This document shows, piece by piece, positions 28,671 through 38,550 of a DNA stretch of 64,000 nt. The notes under the pieces are model-generated. The model saw only the letters and a program-made list of their open reading frames with translations. It was not told the origin of the DNA and searched no databases. Source of the DNA: Scylla paramamosain (lineage: Eukaryota > Arthropoda > Malacostraca > Decapoda > Portunidae); assembly GCF_035594125.1 (NCBI RefSeq), contig NC_087172.1, positions 22,643,430 through 22,707,429 on the forward strand, in the 5' to 3' direction. The stretch's first letter is position 1. Each line of letters opens with the position of its first letter. The position numbers were made by a program, and so were the translations under genes.

Positions 28671-29287
28671 CAGTGAGTTTTGTTTTTATTTGACATGAAT
28701 CCCAAGTTTATTTAGGCATTTCAGGGACTTACTGTGGGTGATGGAGATCTCCACAGCACTCTTCTCTTGGTGGGTGGGTAGCTGTAGAAAAATTCATATG
28801 AATAGAGATGTCAGATGTAGGTAAAATAGAGAAATGTTGATTTGATTGTGAACTAAATCCCACAACTTATATTATCTTTAATAAGAAAGGTTTCGTTTAG
28901 ACCATGAAAAATTGGATAAATGAAGCTGAGCATTATTTTACTGCAACAAGAAGGCACACAAAGTGAAGGAGATCGCATACTTGACTTTAGTTTGTTGTTC
29001 CTTTGATGGGGAACTTGTATCATTGTTAAAAGCTTAAATCCTGTAAAATAGCATGGATCCATCTGAATCTTTATTCAGTCAAAAGTTTATATGATGTGTA
29101 GACTATTCAAGCTTGCCAGCCTGGAGCCTGGAGCCTGCTTGTTGTAGAGTTGTCCTATGTTCTGTAGATTTGCTTGATATTATAAACAATTATGATAAAA
29201 TTTCTGTAAACAATTTTGTTCTTTATTTCTGTCAGTATCAGATTCAGTATTTTCTCCATCATATGGCAGCATGTATTTTCAACACAG

Positions 29288-29421
29288 AGTGAGGGCAGTG
29301 TCATTCCTCCTGTCCACTACCCCAACTTCTACTCCCAACACTACCACAGCAATGAGTGGTCTGGTGTGGTGGCTGAGGATTCTTTTGAAGAGGACAACGC
29401 TTCTGCTCCATCTGAGCAGGT
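29288..29421 (+). other. second putative exon of the same unidentified gene (left-arm copy)
   Basis: An open frame reads SEGSVIPPVHYPNFYSQHYH, then an acidic part with VVAEDSFEEDNASAPSEQ. It is preceded by acceptor-like candidates (TTTCAACACAG, or TTCTGTCAG further up) and followed by CAG/GTCAGA as a possible donor. A second frame is also open here, so the frame choice rests on the protein-like composition. The right-arm copy (minus strand, about 51000-51132) differs by amino-acid changes (Trp to Arg, Pro to Ser). The product is not recognised. Confidence 0.4.
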
Positions 29422-30380
29422 CAGAAGGTGGATGGCAGCAGTACTAGTAGCAGACTGGTGTTACCTTGATGCTACTGCTACATTGCATTATTTGCATAGT
29501 TTTTTCAGTTGTCATGGACTTTGTGTAATATATATAAAAGTATATGAAGCTCAAAAAACTTGTTGATAAGGTTTATGTTCAGCATACAAATTGTAGGATG
29601 CAAAGACAAGGATTGAAATATCATTGCCACAATTCCTGACAAAGCATTTGGTGCCACAGAATATTCAGCAATGTAATGTTTGTTTGGCAAACAAACCAGT
29701 TTCCCTGAATGATAGCTTTATTTCTGCAGGTTAATACAGTCTCTCTATGGGGGAGAGTTTGGAGACAAAGCCAAGCATATATATATATGTGGTTTGTGAG
29801 CCAAGCATACTGATCATTACACTAGCATGTGTAGTTTTAATATGTAATTTAGATCAAGGACAGTGCAGTGATAGAGGAAAAATTATTCACTAGATTTTTT
29901 CAGAGAAGTTTTATGACATAAAGGATTAATTGAACGATCAGTATATATATTGGCTCACTAGCTGCATCTCTTTAACACAGAAAGCTTTCACTAATTATCT
30001 TGGCCCAATTCATTAAGTGCATCGCTGTTGTGGGAGGGAAGATATGCAGTGTTTCCCTGCCATCTGTGGGAGTTACATTCCAGAGCCTCCTGCAAATAGA
30101 TAAAATCTGTGAATATGGGAAACCATCCTTATAAGGATCAGAGCTACCTAAATTTATAGTTTAAACCTTAAACTATGCATCTCACATTTACTAAGCAATT
30201 CACTTTAAGACAATAAAAAACAGTTATTATATGTATAGTACATGATATTTTAATTAAAAAATACAGTGCACTATACAATAAAAGGGGAATAAGTTGATAT
30301 GTACAATAAACCCTTGATATAATGAACTTCTATTTACCAAATTTCAGGTATAACAACCTATTTAAGGCTGCTGTCTGCTG

Positions 30381-30381
<1 letters not shown>

Positions 30382-30461
<80 letters not shown>
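30382..30461. repeat. (CT)n microsatellite in left arm
   Basis: About 40 CT units. The matching (GA)n in the right arm (49902-49958) is shorter. Confidence 0.95.
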
Positions 30462-30463
<2 letters not shown>

Positions 30464-30752
30464 ACATATATAGCAAATTTTCATCTCAAATGACCCACTC
30501 TCCCCCCATATGTGTTCGTTATATCTTGGGTTACTGTAATGAAAGACTGAGCTGGTGGTGACACCTGGCAACTCTGAAAACTCCCCATTAGTTAGATTAG
30601 GTTAGGGAAAACTCCACAAATATGCAAAACCGTGAATATGTGAGGGAACGCTGATATATGCTATCTCTTATTTGTTGTAGATGTATTCCATTCTATTGGC
30701 ATAGAACGATAGGAAAATGGCATCAAGGAAGTAGGGATGCCACCAAACTTTA

Positions 30753-31020
30753 TGAGACTAGACATAACCTTGCACATAGAATTGCTGAACATAAAGGTAT
30801 TTCTCCTTGAACTAATAATCAACCAGCTGTTCCATCATTTTCAGCAATAAGTTCCCATTCACATGAACATGATCATCCCTTTTTGTGACAAAGATTTCAG
30901 AATACTACACAAGACAGAGTCCAATATGGATACAAAATTATTACAGGCAATATATATTAAACACATAAATCCAGTACTGAATAATAACTTAACATCAAGT
31001 CAATCACATATTGTAAGATA
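30753..31020 (+). pseudogene. GIY-YIG endonuclease C-terminal remnant of a Penelope-like protein
   Basis: The GIY-YIG domain of Penelope-like retroelements nicks DNA to prime reverse transcription. The Arg and Glu of the conserved RIAEH block remain, but the upstream GIY and YIG strands are missing because the fragment starts inside the domain. At least two frame breaks separate RIAEH from the terminal segment NPVLNNNLTSSQSHIV. It is a different, older family than the element at 35.5-37.1 kb. Confidence 0.6.
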
Positions 31021-31242
31021 ATGTTTCGGAGGCCCGTTCCAATACCATTATCATAGTGTTAGGAACCCAACTATTTCAGTCCCTCTCTCATTGCCATACA
31101 GGCAAGATGTGTGTGGATACTTATTGTTTTCTGTCAATCCAGTTTATAATCTTGGTGCTTGTAGTGTTTTGTTTTTTGTGTGTAGTGCCATATGATGTGA
31201 ATTTTACACAACTTTTACATAGTATTTTATTGTTTTTTTTAG

Positions 31243-31278
31243 CTTGAAGGTGCCTGCAGAAATAGGCAAAACAGCAAC
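31243..31278 (+). ncRNA. hammerhead-ribozyme-like relic in Penelope-like 3' region
   Basis: The sequence CTTGAAGG, then TGCCT, an 8-nt loop, AGGC and AAAAC resembles a CUGANGA / stem II / GAAAC hammerhead core with mutations in both core boxes. Stem II (GCCT with AGGC) is intact. Penelope-like elements are known to carry such motifs, and the position just 3' of the GIY-YIG remnant fits. In this form it is probably inactive. Confidence 0.4.
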
Positions 31279-31347
31279 TGACGAAAGAATAAAGTTGAAG
31301 GAAACTGGAGTTTCCCTGCAAAACAAGCTATCAAGAAGACCTATACA

Positions 31348-31739
<392 letters not shown>

Positions 31740-32145
31740 GATCTCAATGTAGCTCATACAAATACATGAATGTGGATAACTAAAGAAGAAAATGTGAAAA
31801 TACAAGAAGCTTAACAGCGATGATAAAGGCATAGAAGGAAGAAACAGAAGTGGGTGGCGACAATGTAAAAAAGATATCCAGTGATATAATAGAGATGGAA
31901 AGGGAAAAAGAAAACAAAGAACTGAGAAGAGGTGACAAAAATAGTGGACTTAAATAAGAAATACTGTGAAGAGATTAAGAAACTCAAGAAAGAGAATGAA
32001 GAATTAAAGAAAACTTTGCAAGAGAGGTTAGGGTTGGAGGAGTGAGAGTTAGTTACAGAGGAAGTCAAAGGTTGGAAAGAGAGAGAACAGCAAAAGGTGG
32101 ACATGGAGGACATAACAAGGCAACAGCAACAGAAACAACAAGGAT

Positions 32146-32560
32146 ATGGAAAAGCAAGTGATTAAAATAATAAAGGAAAAAAGTAATCTTGTGAGAGACA
32201 CAGTACAGAGAAAGATGTGTATGGTGGTATTTGGGGTCAAGGAAAAGAACCTACCCATGAAAACAGCTAGAGAGAAAGAAATGAAAAGAACTAAGGAAAT
32301 TATAGCAGAAGTGGCAGAGGAAGGAGAGGGGAGAGTCGAACAAATTAAAGAGGTTTACAGGATCGGAAAGTATGACAAAAATAGAACAAAGCCAATGTAA
32401 AACAAGAATCATGTCACAAACAGCAGCAGAACATATCTTGCAAAGAACAGGAAAATTGGCAAAAGCAAAAGGATTGAAGGAAATATGGATAAAAAGAGAC
32501 ATGAACGAAGAATAGAGAAGTAAACTAAAAGTAAAAAAATGAATAGAGAACACAGGAGAG
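32146..32560 (+). pseudogene. LINE ORF1/N-terminal region, frameshifted
   Basis: The first frame reads VIKIIKEKSNLVRDT, CMVVFGVKEKNLPM and VYRIGKYDKNRTKPM and stops at 32398. A second frame then continues with MSQTAAEHILQRTGK, LAKAKGLKEIWIKRDMN. Together these resemble the nucleic-acid-binding N-terminal region found upstream of the endonuclease in some arthropod LINEs. The upstream part (31860-32100) is rich in Lys, Glu and Gln and may have encoded a coiled coil. Assignment is from order and composition. Confidence 0.55.
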
Positions 32561-32582
32561 TTGTGGACATGAAAGTGAGGAA

Positions 32583-33406
32583 ATGGTGGCACAAAGATGC
32601 CACACAAGACCACCAAACAGAAGTTTAAAGATTATGTATACTAATGTAGATGGTTTGGTGTCCAGCCTACTGGAACTTGAAGACTATTTAAAGAACAATA
32701 AACCAGATGTGGTATGTTTAACAGAAACCAAACTAGAAGAGGAAATAAAGTTGGGATTTGCAAAGGAAGGATACAGTACATGGAAGAGGGACAGAAAAGG
32801 AAAGGGAAGAGAAGTGATGATATTGGTAAGAAAAGGATATTGTTGTTGAGGAAGTGGAATATGGTGATGGAATGGTAGAAACAATGAGTGTTGTGATTAA
32901 GATCAAAAGATGTGAAAAAAGGAAAATCATTGTGAAATACATACCACCAAAAACTAATGCATGGTAGACTAATAAATTCAAAAGTATGCAACTAGAAACA
33001 AAAAAATAGTATGGAGGAAATGATAAGGAAAGGTAACAAAGTACTCTTAGTAGGTGACTTCAACACTAAAAGAATTAACTGAGAGGAGATGGAAGTAACA
33101 GAAAATGTTGGGTCATGGAGTGAAGAACTTATGCAAACCATGATGATGAATACAACGAGACAGTGGGTGAATGAGCCTATAAGATGTAGAAGAGAAGAAG
33201 AACCATCACAGCTGGATTTAATGTTTATGAAAACCCCAGAAAGTAGACCAAGTATACATTGTCTGAGTTCAATGGGAAGAAGTGATCATGTGACAATAGA
33301 GATAGTACTACAGGAGGAAACAGTGTTGCACAGGAAAGAACAATACAGAAATTGGAGACAGAACTATGCTAAGTTAAACTTTGCAGAGCTTAGTAAGTTT
33401 TATTGA
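32583..33406 (+). pseudogene. APE-type endonuclease domain of a LINE, broken
   Basis: The frame at 32583-32849 gives LKIMYTNVDGL and KPDVVCLTETKLEEE. These are the first two conserved blocks (Asn of the first block, catalytic Glu of TETK). After a break, GDFNT occurs near 33050. The frame at 33089-33406 gives PSQLDLMFM and SMGRSDHVTIEI, the final SDH block. The order N, E, GDFN, LDL, SDH is that of apurinic endonuclease-like domains that nick the target in LINE retrotransposition. Stops and frameshifts between blocks make it non-functional. Confidence 0.75.
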
Positions 33407-33645
33407 AAAATTAAATGGAAAGAGCAATTTGAAGGTAAAGTAGTGCAAGAAAAATATGAGATATTTTTGAGCAAGTATAGAGAGAGGATGCAACAGTTTG
33501 TACGGTTATAAAATGAAAATTGGGAAACAAGAACGGTATAATGGCAGGTGTGTAGAAGCAAATAAGAAAAAGGACAGGACATGGAAGAAAATGGCTATGG
33601 CCTGTTTTAAGACTATACAAGTGGAAATACCCTGGTCTGAGGCAA

Positions 33646-33768
<123 letters not shown>

Positions 33769-33918
33769 CAAACAAAAAATAAAAAAGGTGGAGAAACAAG
33801 GGGAAAGGGAGATGAATGAACAGAAGGTAGCCAAAATCAAATTTGTACATTTGTGTGTGTTTGCATTTGTTTCTTATTTGTATTTTCACAGATTGACCCA
33901 AATCTAAATTACCATTTT

Positions 33919-33920
<2 letters not shown>

Positions 33921-33990
<70 letters not shown>
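33921..33990. repeat. (GA)n microsatellite, about 70 bp
   Basis: Uninterrupted GA. It is complementary to the CT tract about 160 bp upstream, so the two could form a hairpin. Confidence 0.95.
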
Positions 33991-33992
<2 letters not shown>

Positions 33993-33995
<3 letters not shown>

Positions 33996-34560
33996 CAAAT
34001 ACCTACTAACCTGGAAAGTGGAGTCCTTGATGATAAATTGGCTGGGATCAGCAGGGTGAACTGTGGCAGAAGTTTGGTGCATGGCAAATATGGCTTCAGG
34101 ATGAGTAAATGGAGAGGCAGGAGGGAGTGATGGTTGTGGGGGAGATGATGAGTGAGCAGAAGGTGAGAAGGATGAGGAGAAAAAAGGTGATGGTGCAGAG
34201 AATGATGAGGAATGGACTAATGGGGAAGGGGAAATGAGATAATTTTGAGGACTCAAAGGCAGTAATAACAGGTGGTGTAGTGCTGAGGTGAGTATGGTCT
34301 GAGGCATGGCCAGGAGCTGCTGTATGACCAGATTTCTGAATTTCCAGTCAAAGTGTCTGGCTAAGAGTTGGAGATCTGGCAGAGAAGCTGTGGCCAGAGG
34401 AAGGAGGCTTGGCTGCTGCACCAGACCCATAGACCACATCTTTGGAGTGGCTTTGGCCTTGAGGTGCAGCCAGGTAGCTGTAGCTCACCACCTGCCAGAG
34501 AAAAGCTTTTTTAACCTCACTGCCTGCCAGGGAAGAGCTTTTTTAATTTCCATTTTAATC
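33993..34560 (-). other. Ser/Pro-rich open region, possible exon, unidentified
   Basis: The minus strand is open for about 148 codons, with long Ser/Pro/Leu-rich parts (for example SPSPLVHSSSFSAPSPFFSS). Near its end a donor-like CCAG/GTTAGT occurs at about 34005-34015. A second minus-strand frame near 34350-34470 also reads protein-like (YLAAPQGQSHSKDVVYGSG). Acceptor-like CTCTGGCAG lies near 34495. I recognise neither frame. The composition could equally come from a purine-rich low-complexity plus strand (GGAGATGATGAG runs), so this is weak. Confidence 0.2.
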
Positions 34561-35249
34561 TTACATGATTAAGGTCATATGATTAATAGTTATACCATCT
34601 TCTGTATATCTAGCCTGGAGGTTGAGATGTGATGGAATGATTCCAAATGTGAATGTATACCATATTAAATCCTTGTCTCTACTTTCCTCCAAATGAGATC
34701 CATGGGCCTTGTAAAAAAAAGTTGGGAGTCCAATCTTTTAAAACTAGTAACTCTAATATTAGAGATTTGAGAGACAGAATGAAGCATTTATAAATCTGTA
34801 CATTCTTTCAATTTTTTTTCACCATTTTTGAATGGCATATTGGAGTGATTTGAGTCAGAAATAACAATTTTGAACACTTTTGTTTCTATTTGTTGGTAAT
34901 GTGTAATACCACTGATGAGAGACAAACTTTGTGCTTGGAAGGAAAGAACTGACACCCTTTCTCTATAAATTCTGCTTCACTGCATGCCACAAGTTTTATA
35001 ATTTATATCAGAACTATTTCTAGACTAACCACTTCATAAGCATAATCATTTTGTCATCACAGTTTTCACTATGCTGCCTTATCACCATTGTGCTACAGTG
35101 ATCTCAGATGCTTCTGATTTCATAATGAAAGTTAGGGTTCACTTTAAAACCAGTTGACAACTGATAGTCTAAATTCCAATCCAAGAAATGAATTTTGTAT
35201 CATCAATGAATGAAAGTGCTTGATTGTTCTACAAGTTTGGTGAGGATTG
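34561..35249. other. no recognised feature
   Basis: AT-rich single-copy-looking DNA with stops in all frames. No repeat or RNA feature was recognised. Confidence 0.5.
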
Positions 35250-35477
35250 AGGTTGCTGGTTAGTTCTGGGGAGTAGATTAGTAAAATTCTGAAGAAGTAT
35301 TTTTTAACTGTCTTCACCCAGGAAAACATGCAGGAAATGCTGGATAGTGAAATTTTTAGAGCAGAAGAGAATGAGAAGCTGAAAGATATTACCATAATTA
35401 AGGAGATAGTGGAACAGGTGATAGATAGGCTAAGAAAGTTCAAGACACCAAGACCAGATGAAATATATCCCAGAGTA
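35250..35477 (+). mobile_element. CR1/jockey-like LINE, left part, plus strand
   Basis: Homologous to the minus-strand copy at 18.7-18.96 kb (AGATTAGTAAAATT..., then frame MQEMLDSEIFRAEENEKL, KDITIIKEIVEQVIDRL). The element is cut at ATATCCCAGAGTA by a Penelope-like insertion and resumes at 37081. Confidence 0.8.
35465..35477. repeat. 13-bp target-site duplication, left copy
   Basis: ATATCCCAGAGTA, repeated exactly at 37081-37093 on the other side of the Penelope-like insertion. In the uninterrupted LINE frame it encodes part of EIYPRVLKE. Confidence 0.85.
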
Positions 35478-35528
35478 GTTGGGTTTAGGAAGGGGGATAA
35501 AACCCAGGGAGGAGGTAGGATTCTTTTA

Positions 35529-35572
35529 ATCTCTAACGTTTCAGCTGAATAGCCATCCTCAGAGAGACTGAT
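35529..35572 (-). ncRNA. hammerhead-ribozyme-like motif, left arm of Penelope-like element
   Basis: On the minus strand the order is AGTCTCT, CTGAGGA, TGGCT-ATTC-AGCT, GAAAC, GTT, AGAGATT. CTGAGGA fits the CUGANGA core box (position 7 is free) and GAAAC the second box. Stem II can form GGCU with AGCU (one G-U), and AGTCTCT pairs with AGAGATT as an enclosing helix. Helix III would be only AC with GU, as in minimal Penelope hammerheads thought to work as dimers. Such motifs are established for Penelope-like elements; activity here is unproven. Confidence 0.6.
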
Positions 35573-35865
35573 TTACATGAGTGAAAACACATTATTTATA
35601 ACAACAAACAAAATTTTCTCATATGACATTCGTACAGAGTATTGCCATCCTGGCGTGTACCTCACCTAATTTTATTTTCCTAGTCAGGTGGCATTATTCG
35701 CCTACGTGACGAGCCTTTACTGGGGATTTTCCTTGTACCTGACCTGAGGGCCAATCTGGCGGAATTATCCACCCACCTGATAAAACCTTCTCTGTGGTTA
35801 ATGACTTCCCTAGTTGTTTTGAGGGCTGCCTCTATAGCTTTTCTCATTCTTTTCTTCAATCCAAC

Positions 35866-36465
35866 TTAAATTTCTTTAGCCTCTTCCCATTTTGGTAGGT
35901 GATTACATTTTTCTATGTTCAATACAAGGGAGTTTGATGTGTTGTGTTTTAAAACATCTTTCCTATGCTCTGCTATTCTTGTTTTAAGTCCCCTGCCTGT
36001 TTCTCCTATGTACTGCTTTGTACAACCTTTGCATGGTATGCTGTACACTACGCTGTTATTATTAACAAGTCCGGTCTCTTTAGTCCTCGTTAGCTCACCA
36101 ATTTTCTCTCCCGCTAATGTTGCTATTTTTAATCCTGTTCTAGACAAATATTTATTAATTATGGAAGCCTTGTCCGAATTTGGTACACATGTATAACTCT
36201 CTCTTTTGCTGGTTGTACAGAGATCTTTATTCTCTTTGTTTTCAGTTGTTATTTTCTTTGCCTTATTCTTAAGCCTAACAAGGAGCCCTTCAGGATAACC
36301 CAGCTTTTTGAAAGTTGATATGATATATCATATTTCTTGCTCTAGGAAGTTGTTGCTGCAAATTCTGAACGCTCTTAAGTAAAAACCAATAATCACATCA
36401 GATTTGATTCTCATGCTGTGGGCTGAAAGGTAGTGAATGAAATCGTCCTTATTGGACATTCATTC
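35866..36465 (-). pseudogene. Penelope-like protein C-terminus: RT thumb, linker and GIY-YIG endonuclease (left unit)
   Basis: On the minus strand the frame runs from the RT thumb block (FYLRAFRICS) through one in-frame stop (after FLEQEI) and KKLGYPEGLLVRLKNKAKK. It passes through the linker (LSRTGLKIATLAGEKIGE) to the GIY-YIG core VVYSIPCKGCTKQYIGETGR, then GLKTRIAEHRKDVL and CNHLPKWEEAK. The Cys-x2-Cys in IPCKGC and the Arg and Glu of RIAEH are the conserved positions of Penelope endonucleases. The left unit has HNTSNSLVLNIEKCN where the right arm has CNTSNSLVLHIEKCK. It is 5'-truncated and therefore not autonomous. Confidence 0.8.
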
Positions 36466-36679
36466 ACTTGTTAATAATAACAGCGTAGTGTACAGCATAC
36501 CATGCAAAGGTTGTACAAAGCAGTACATAGGAGAAACAGGCAGGGGACTTAAAACAAGAATAGCAGAGCATAGGAAAGATGTTTTAAAATGCAACACATC
36601 AAACTCCCTTGTATTGCACATAGAAAAATGTAAACACCTACCAAAATGGGAAGAGGCTAAGAAATTAAAGTTGGATTGA
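36466..36679 (+). pseudogene. GIY-YIG endonuclease segment, inverted second copy (right arm)
   Basis: The plus-strand frame reads SVVYSIPCKGCTKQYIGETG, RGLKTRIAEHRKDVLKC and HLPKWEEAKKLKLD, then stops. It is the mirror of the left arm and begins exactly at the inner edge of the inverted repeat (ACTTGTTAATAATAACAG). It has no RT attached, so it is a partial copy joined head to head. Confidence 0.8.
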
Positions 36680-36961
36680 AGAAAAGAATAAGAAAAGCTA
36701 TAGAGGCAGCCCTCATAACAACTAGGGGAGTCATTAACCACAGAGAAGGTTTTATCAGGTGGGCGGGTAATTCCGCCAGATTGGCCCTCAGGTCAGGTAC
36801 AAGGAAAATCCCCAGTAAAGGCTCGTCACGTAGGCGGATAATGCCACCTGACTAGGAAAATAAAATTAGGTGAGGTACACGCCAGGATGGCAATACTCTG
36901 TACGAATGTCAAATGAGAAAATTTTGTATGTTGTTATAAATAGTGTGTTTTCACTCATGTA

Positions 36962-37007
36962 AATCAGTCTCTCTGAGGATGGCTATTCAGCCAAAATGTT
37001 AGAGATT
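36962..37007 (+). ncRNA. hammerhead-ribozyme-like motif, right arm copy (mutated core)
   Basis: Mirror copy of the left-arm motif: CTGAGGA, TGGCT-ATTC-AGCC, then AAAATGTT in place of GAAACGTT. Stem II is stronger than in the left copy, but the conserved G12 and the C after AAA are changed, which should abolish cleavage. Confidence 0.55.
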
Positions 37008-37080
37008 AAAAGAATCCTAACTCCTCCCTGGGTTTTTATCCCCCTTCCTAAACCCAACTACTTGTCAACATGAACAGTTC

Positions 37081-38550
37081 ATATCCCAGAGTACTTAAGG
37101 AATGCAAAGAAGTTATTAGTGAACCGTTAGTTTCTGCCTTTAGGAAATCACTTGAGATACCGGTAATGTGGAGGCAAGTTTAAGCTTTAAGAAAGGAGAT
37201 TTAAGCTTAACTTCTGTTGTAGATAAAATAATGAAGTCTGTAATAGTAAAGAACATTAGGGAACATTTAGACAAACATAACTTGATAAATTGGTCACAGC
37301 ATAGCTTCACAAAGGGGAAGTCTTACCTGACAAACTTGTCAAGATTTTACTGTAAAGTTTACATGGCAGGAGATAATGCTGATAGTTATGACATCCTATA
37401 TCTGGACTTCAGTGAAGTGTTTGACAAGGTACCCCATCAGAGGCTCCTGAGAAAGGTTAGGGCACACGGAATAGATGGGAAGGTGTTACGGTGGATAAGG
37501 TTGTGGCTAAGTGACAGGCGACAGAGTCATAATAAACAGCTCTAAATCGGAGTGGGATTAAGTAATTAGTGGGGTGCCACAGGGATCAGTATAAGGGCCA
37601 TTGATGTTTTTAATATACATCAGTGACTTGGATAGTTGAATTAGTTGTGACGTTAGTAAATTTGAGGATGACACGAAGATAGGTAGATTAATTAGATTAG
37701 AATTGGATGCCATTCCCTTGCAGGCAGATTTGGATAGGATGAACGAATGGACAGACAGATGGCAAATGCAGTTTAATATAAAAAAATGTAAAGTACTTAG
37801 CATAAGTAGAGGAAATCCACACAGAAGGTACACAATAAACAATGAACCTCTGGTAGGTTTAGGGTACAAAAAAGATTTAGAATTTATAGTTAGCTCTAAA
37901 TTCCATATAAGAAAGCAATGCATAGAGGCCAGAAACAGGGCAAATAGGATATTAGGATTTATTTTTAAGAATGTTAAAAGTAGAAGTCCCGAAGTAATAT
38001 TAAAGTTATATTTGGTGCTGGTCAGACCTCATCTATATTATGCTGTGCAGTTCTGGTCCCCCATATTACAGGAAGTATATAGGTCTTTTAGAATCAATAC
38101 AAAGGAGAATGGCTAAAAGGATACAAGGAGTGAGGAGTATTCCTTACAAAGAGAGATTGAAGCTGTTAAATTTACATTAAGAGAGATGTAGGTTAAGAGG
38201 GGACCTGATAGAAGTCTTTAAATGCTATAAGGGTTACAACACAGGGGATGTAAGCAAAATTCTTAGGATTAGTAACCAGGATAGAACAACAAATAACAGT
38301 TTTAAGCTTGAAAAATTTAGTTTAAAAAAGAGATAGGAAGGAATCAGTTCTCAAATAGAGTGGTAGATGAATGGAACGGACTCAGTAATCAGGTTGTTGG
38401 TGCTGGGTCATTAGGAAGCTTTAAGAGAAAATTAGAGATTTATGGATGGGGATTGATAGGTGGAAATAGGTAAGTATATTTCATACAGGAACTGCCACAT
38501 GTATGCCTGATGGTTTCTTGCAGCTTCCATTTTTTATGTTCTTATATTCT
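37081..38550 (+). mobile_element. CR1/jockey-like LINE, right part with RT, plus strand
   Basis: Continues the LINE interrupted at 35477, starting with the second copy of the 13-bp duplication. It ends with the family tail TTATGTTCTTATATTCTTATG near 38535-38555, the same kind of tail as the minus-strand copy at 17622. Confidence 0.8.
37140..38340 (+). pseudogene. LINE reverse transcriptase, decayed, plus strand
   Basis: Frame 37168-37545 reads FKKGDLSLTS, VIVKNIREHLDKHNLINWSQ and motif A YLDFSEVFDKVPHQRLL. After a break, GVPQGSV-GPLMF occurs (about 37571-37610), then KFEDDTKIGRL, where the usual FADD is FEDD. Frame 37703-38116 reads LDRMNEWTDRWQMQFN, NRANRILGFIFK and LVRPHLYYAVQFWSP. Further C-terminal blocks (MAKRIQGVRSIPYKERLKLL) follow in other frames. 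This is a CR1/jockey-type RT of the same family as the 17.6-19.3 kb copy. The Ala to Glu change at the catalytic box and multiple stops show it is dead. Confidence 0.85.

Larger units (their letters stand above)
28314..30749 (+). repeat. inverted duplication, left arm (~2.4 kb)
   Basis: This interval reappears in reverse complement at 49573-52105. The outer end is GTGATGAAATTATTCC, matched by GGAATAATTTCATCAC at 52105. The inner end is ATGCCACCAAACT, matched by AGTTTGGTGGCAT at 49573. The arms are near-identical over most of their length, with scattered substitutions and different microsatellite lengths. Two exon-like segments lie within. About 18.8 kb separates the arms. Confidence 0.85.
35478..37080 (-). 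mobile_element. Penelope-like element insertion with fold-back (inverted terminal) structure
   Basis: A 1603-bp insertion is bounded by a 13-bp target-site duplication. It has two 593-bp inverted arms (35478-36070 and 36466-37058) around a 395-bp centre, plus 22 bp at the right end. Read on the minus strand, the centre encodes the last part of a Penelope-type RT (FYLRAFRICSNNFLEQE near 36340-36400) and the linker, leading into the GIY-YIG domain and 3' region in the left arm. The right arm is a second, inverted copy of only the GIY-YIG and 3' region. 5' truncation and inverted partial copies are typical of Penelope-like insertions. Confidence 0.85.
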
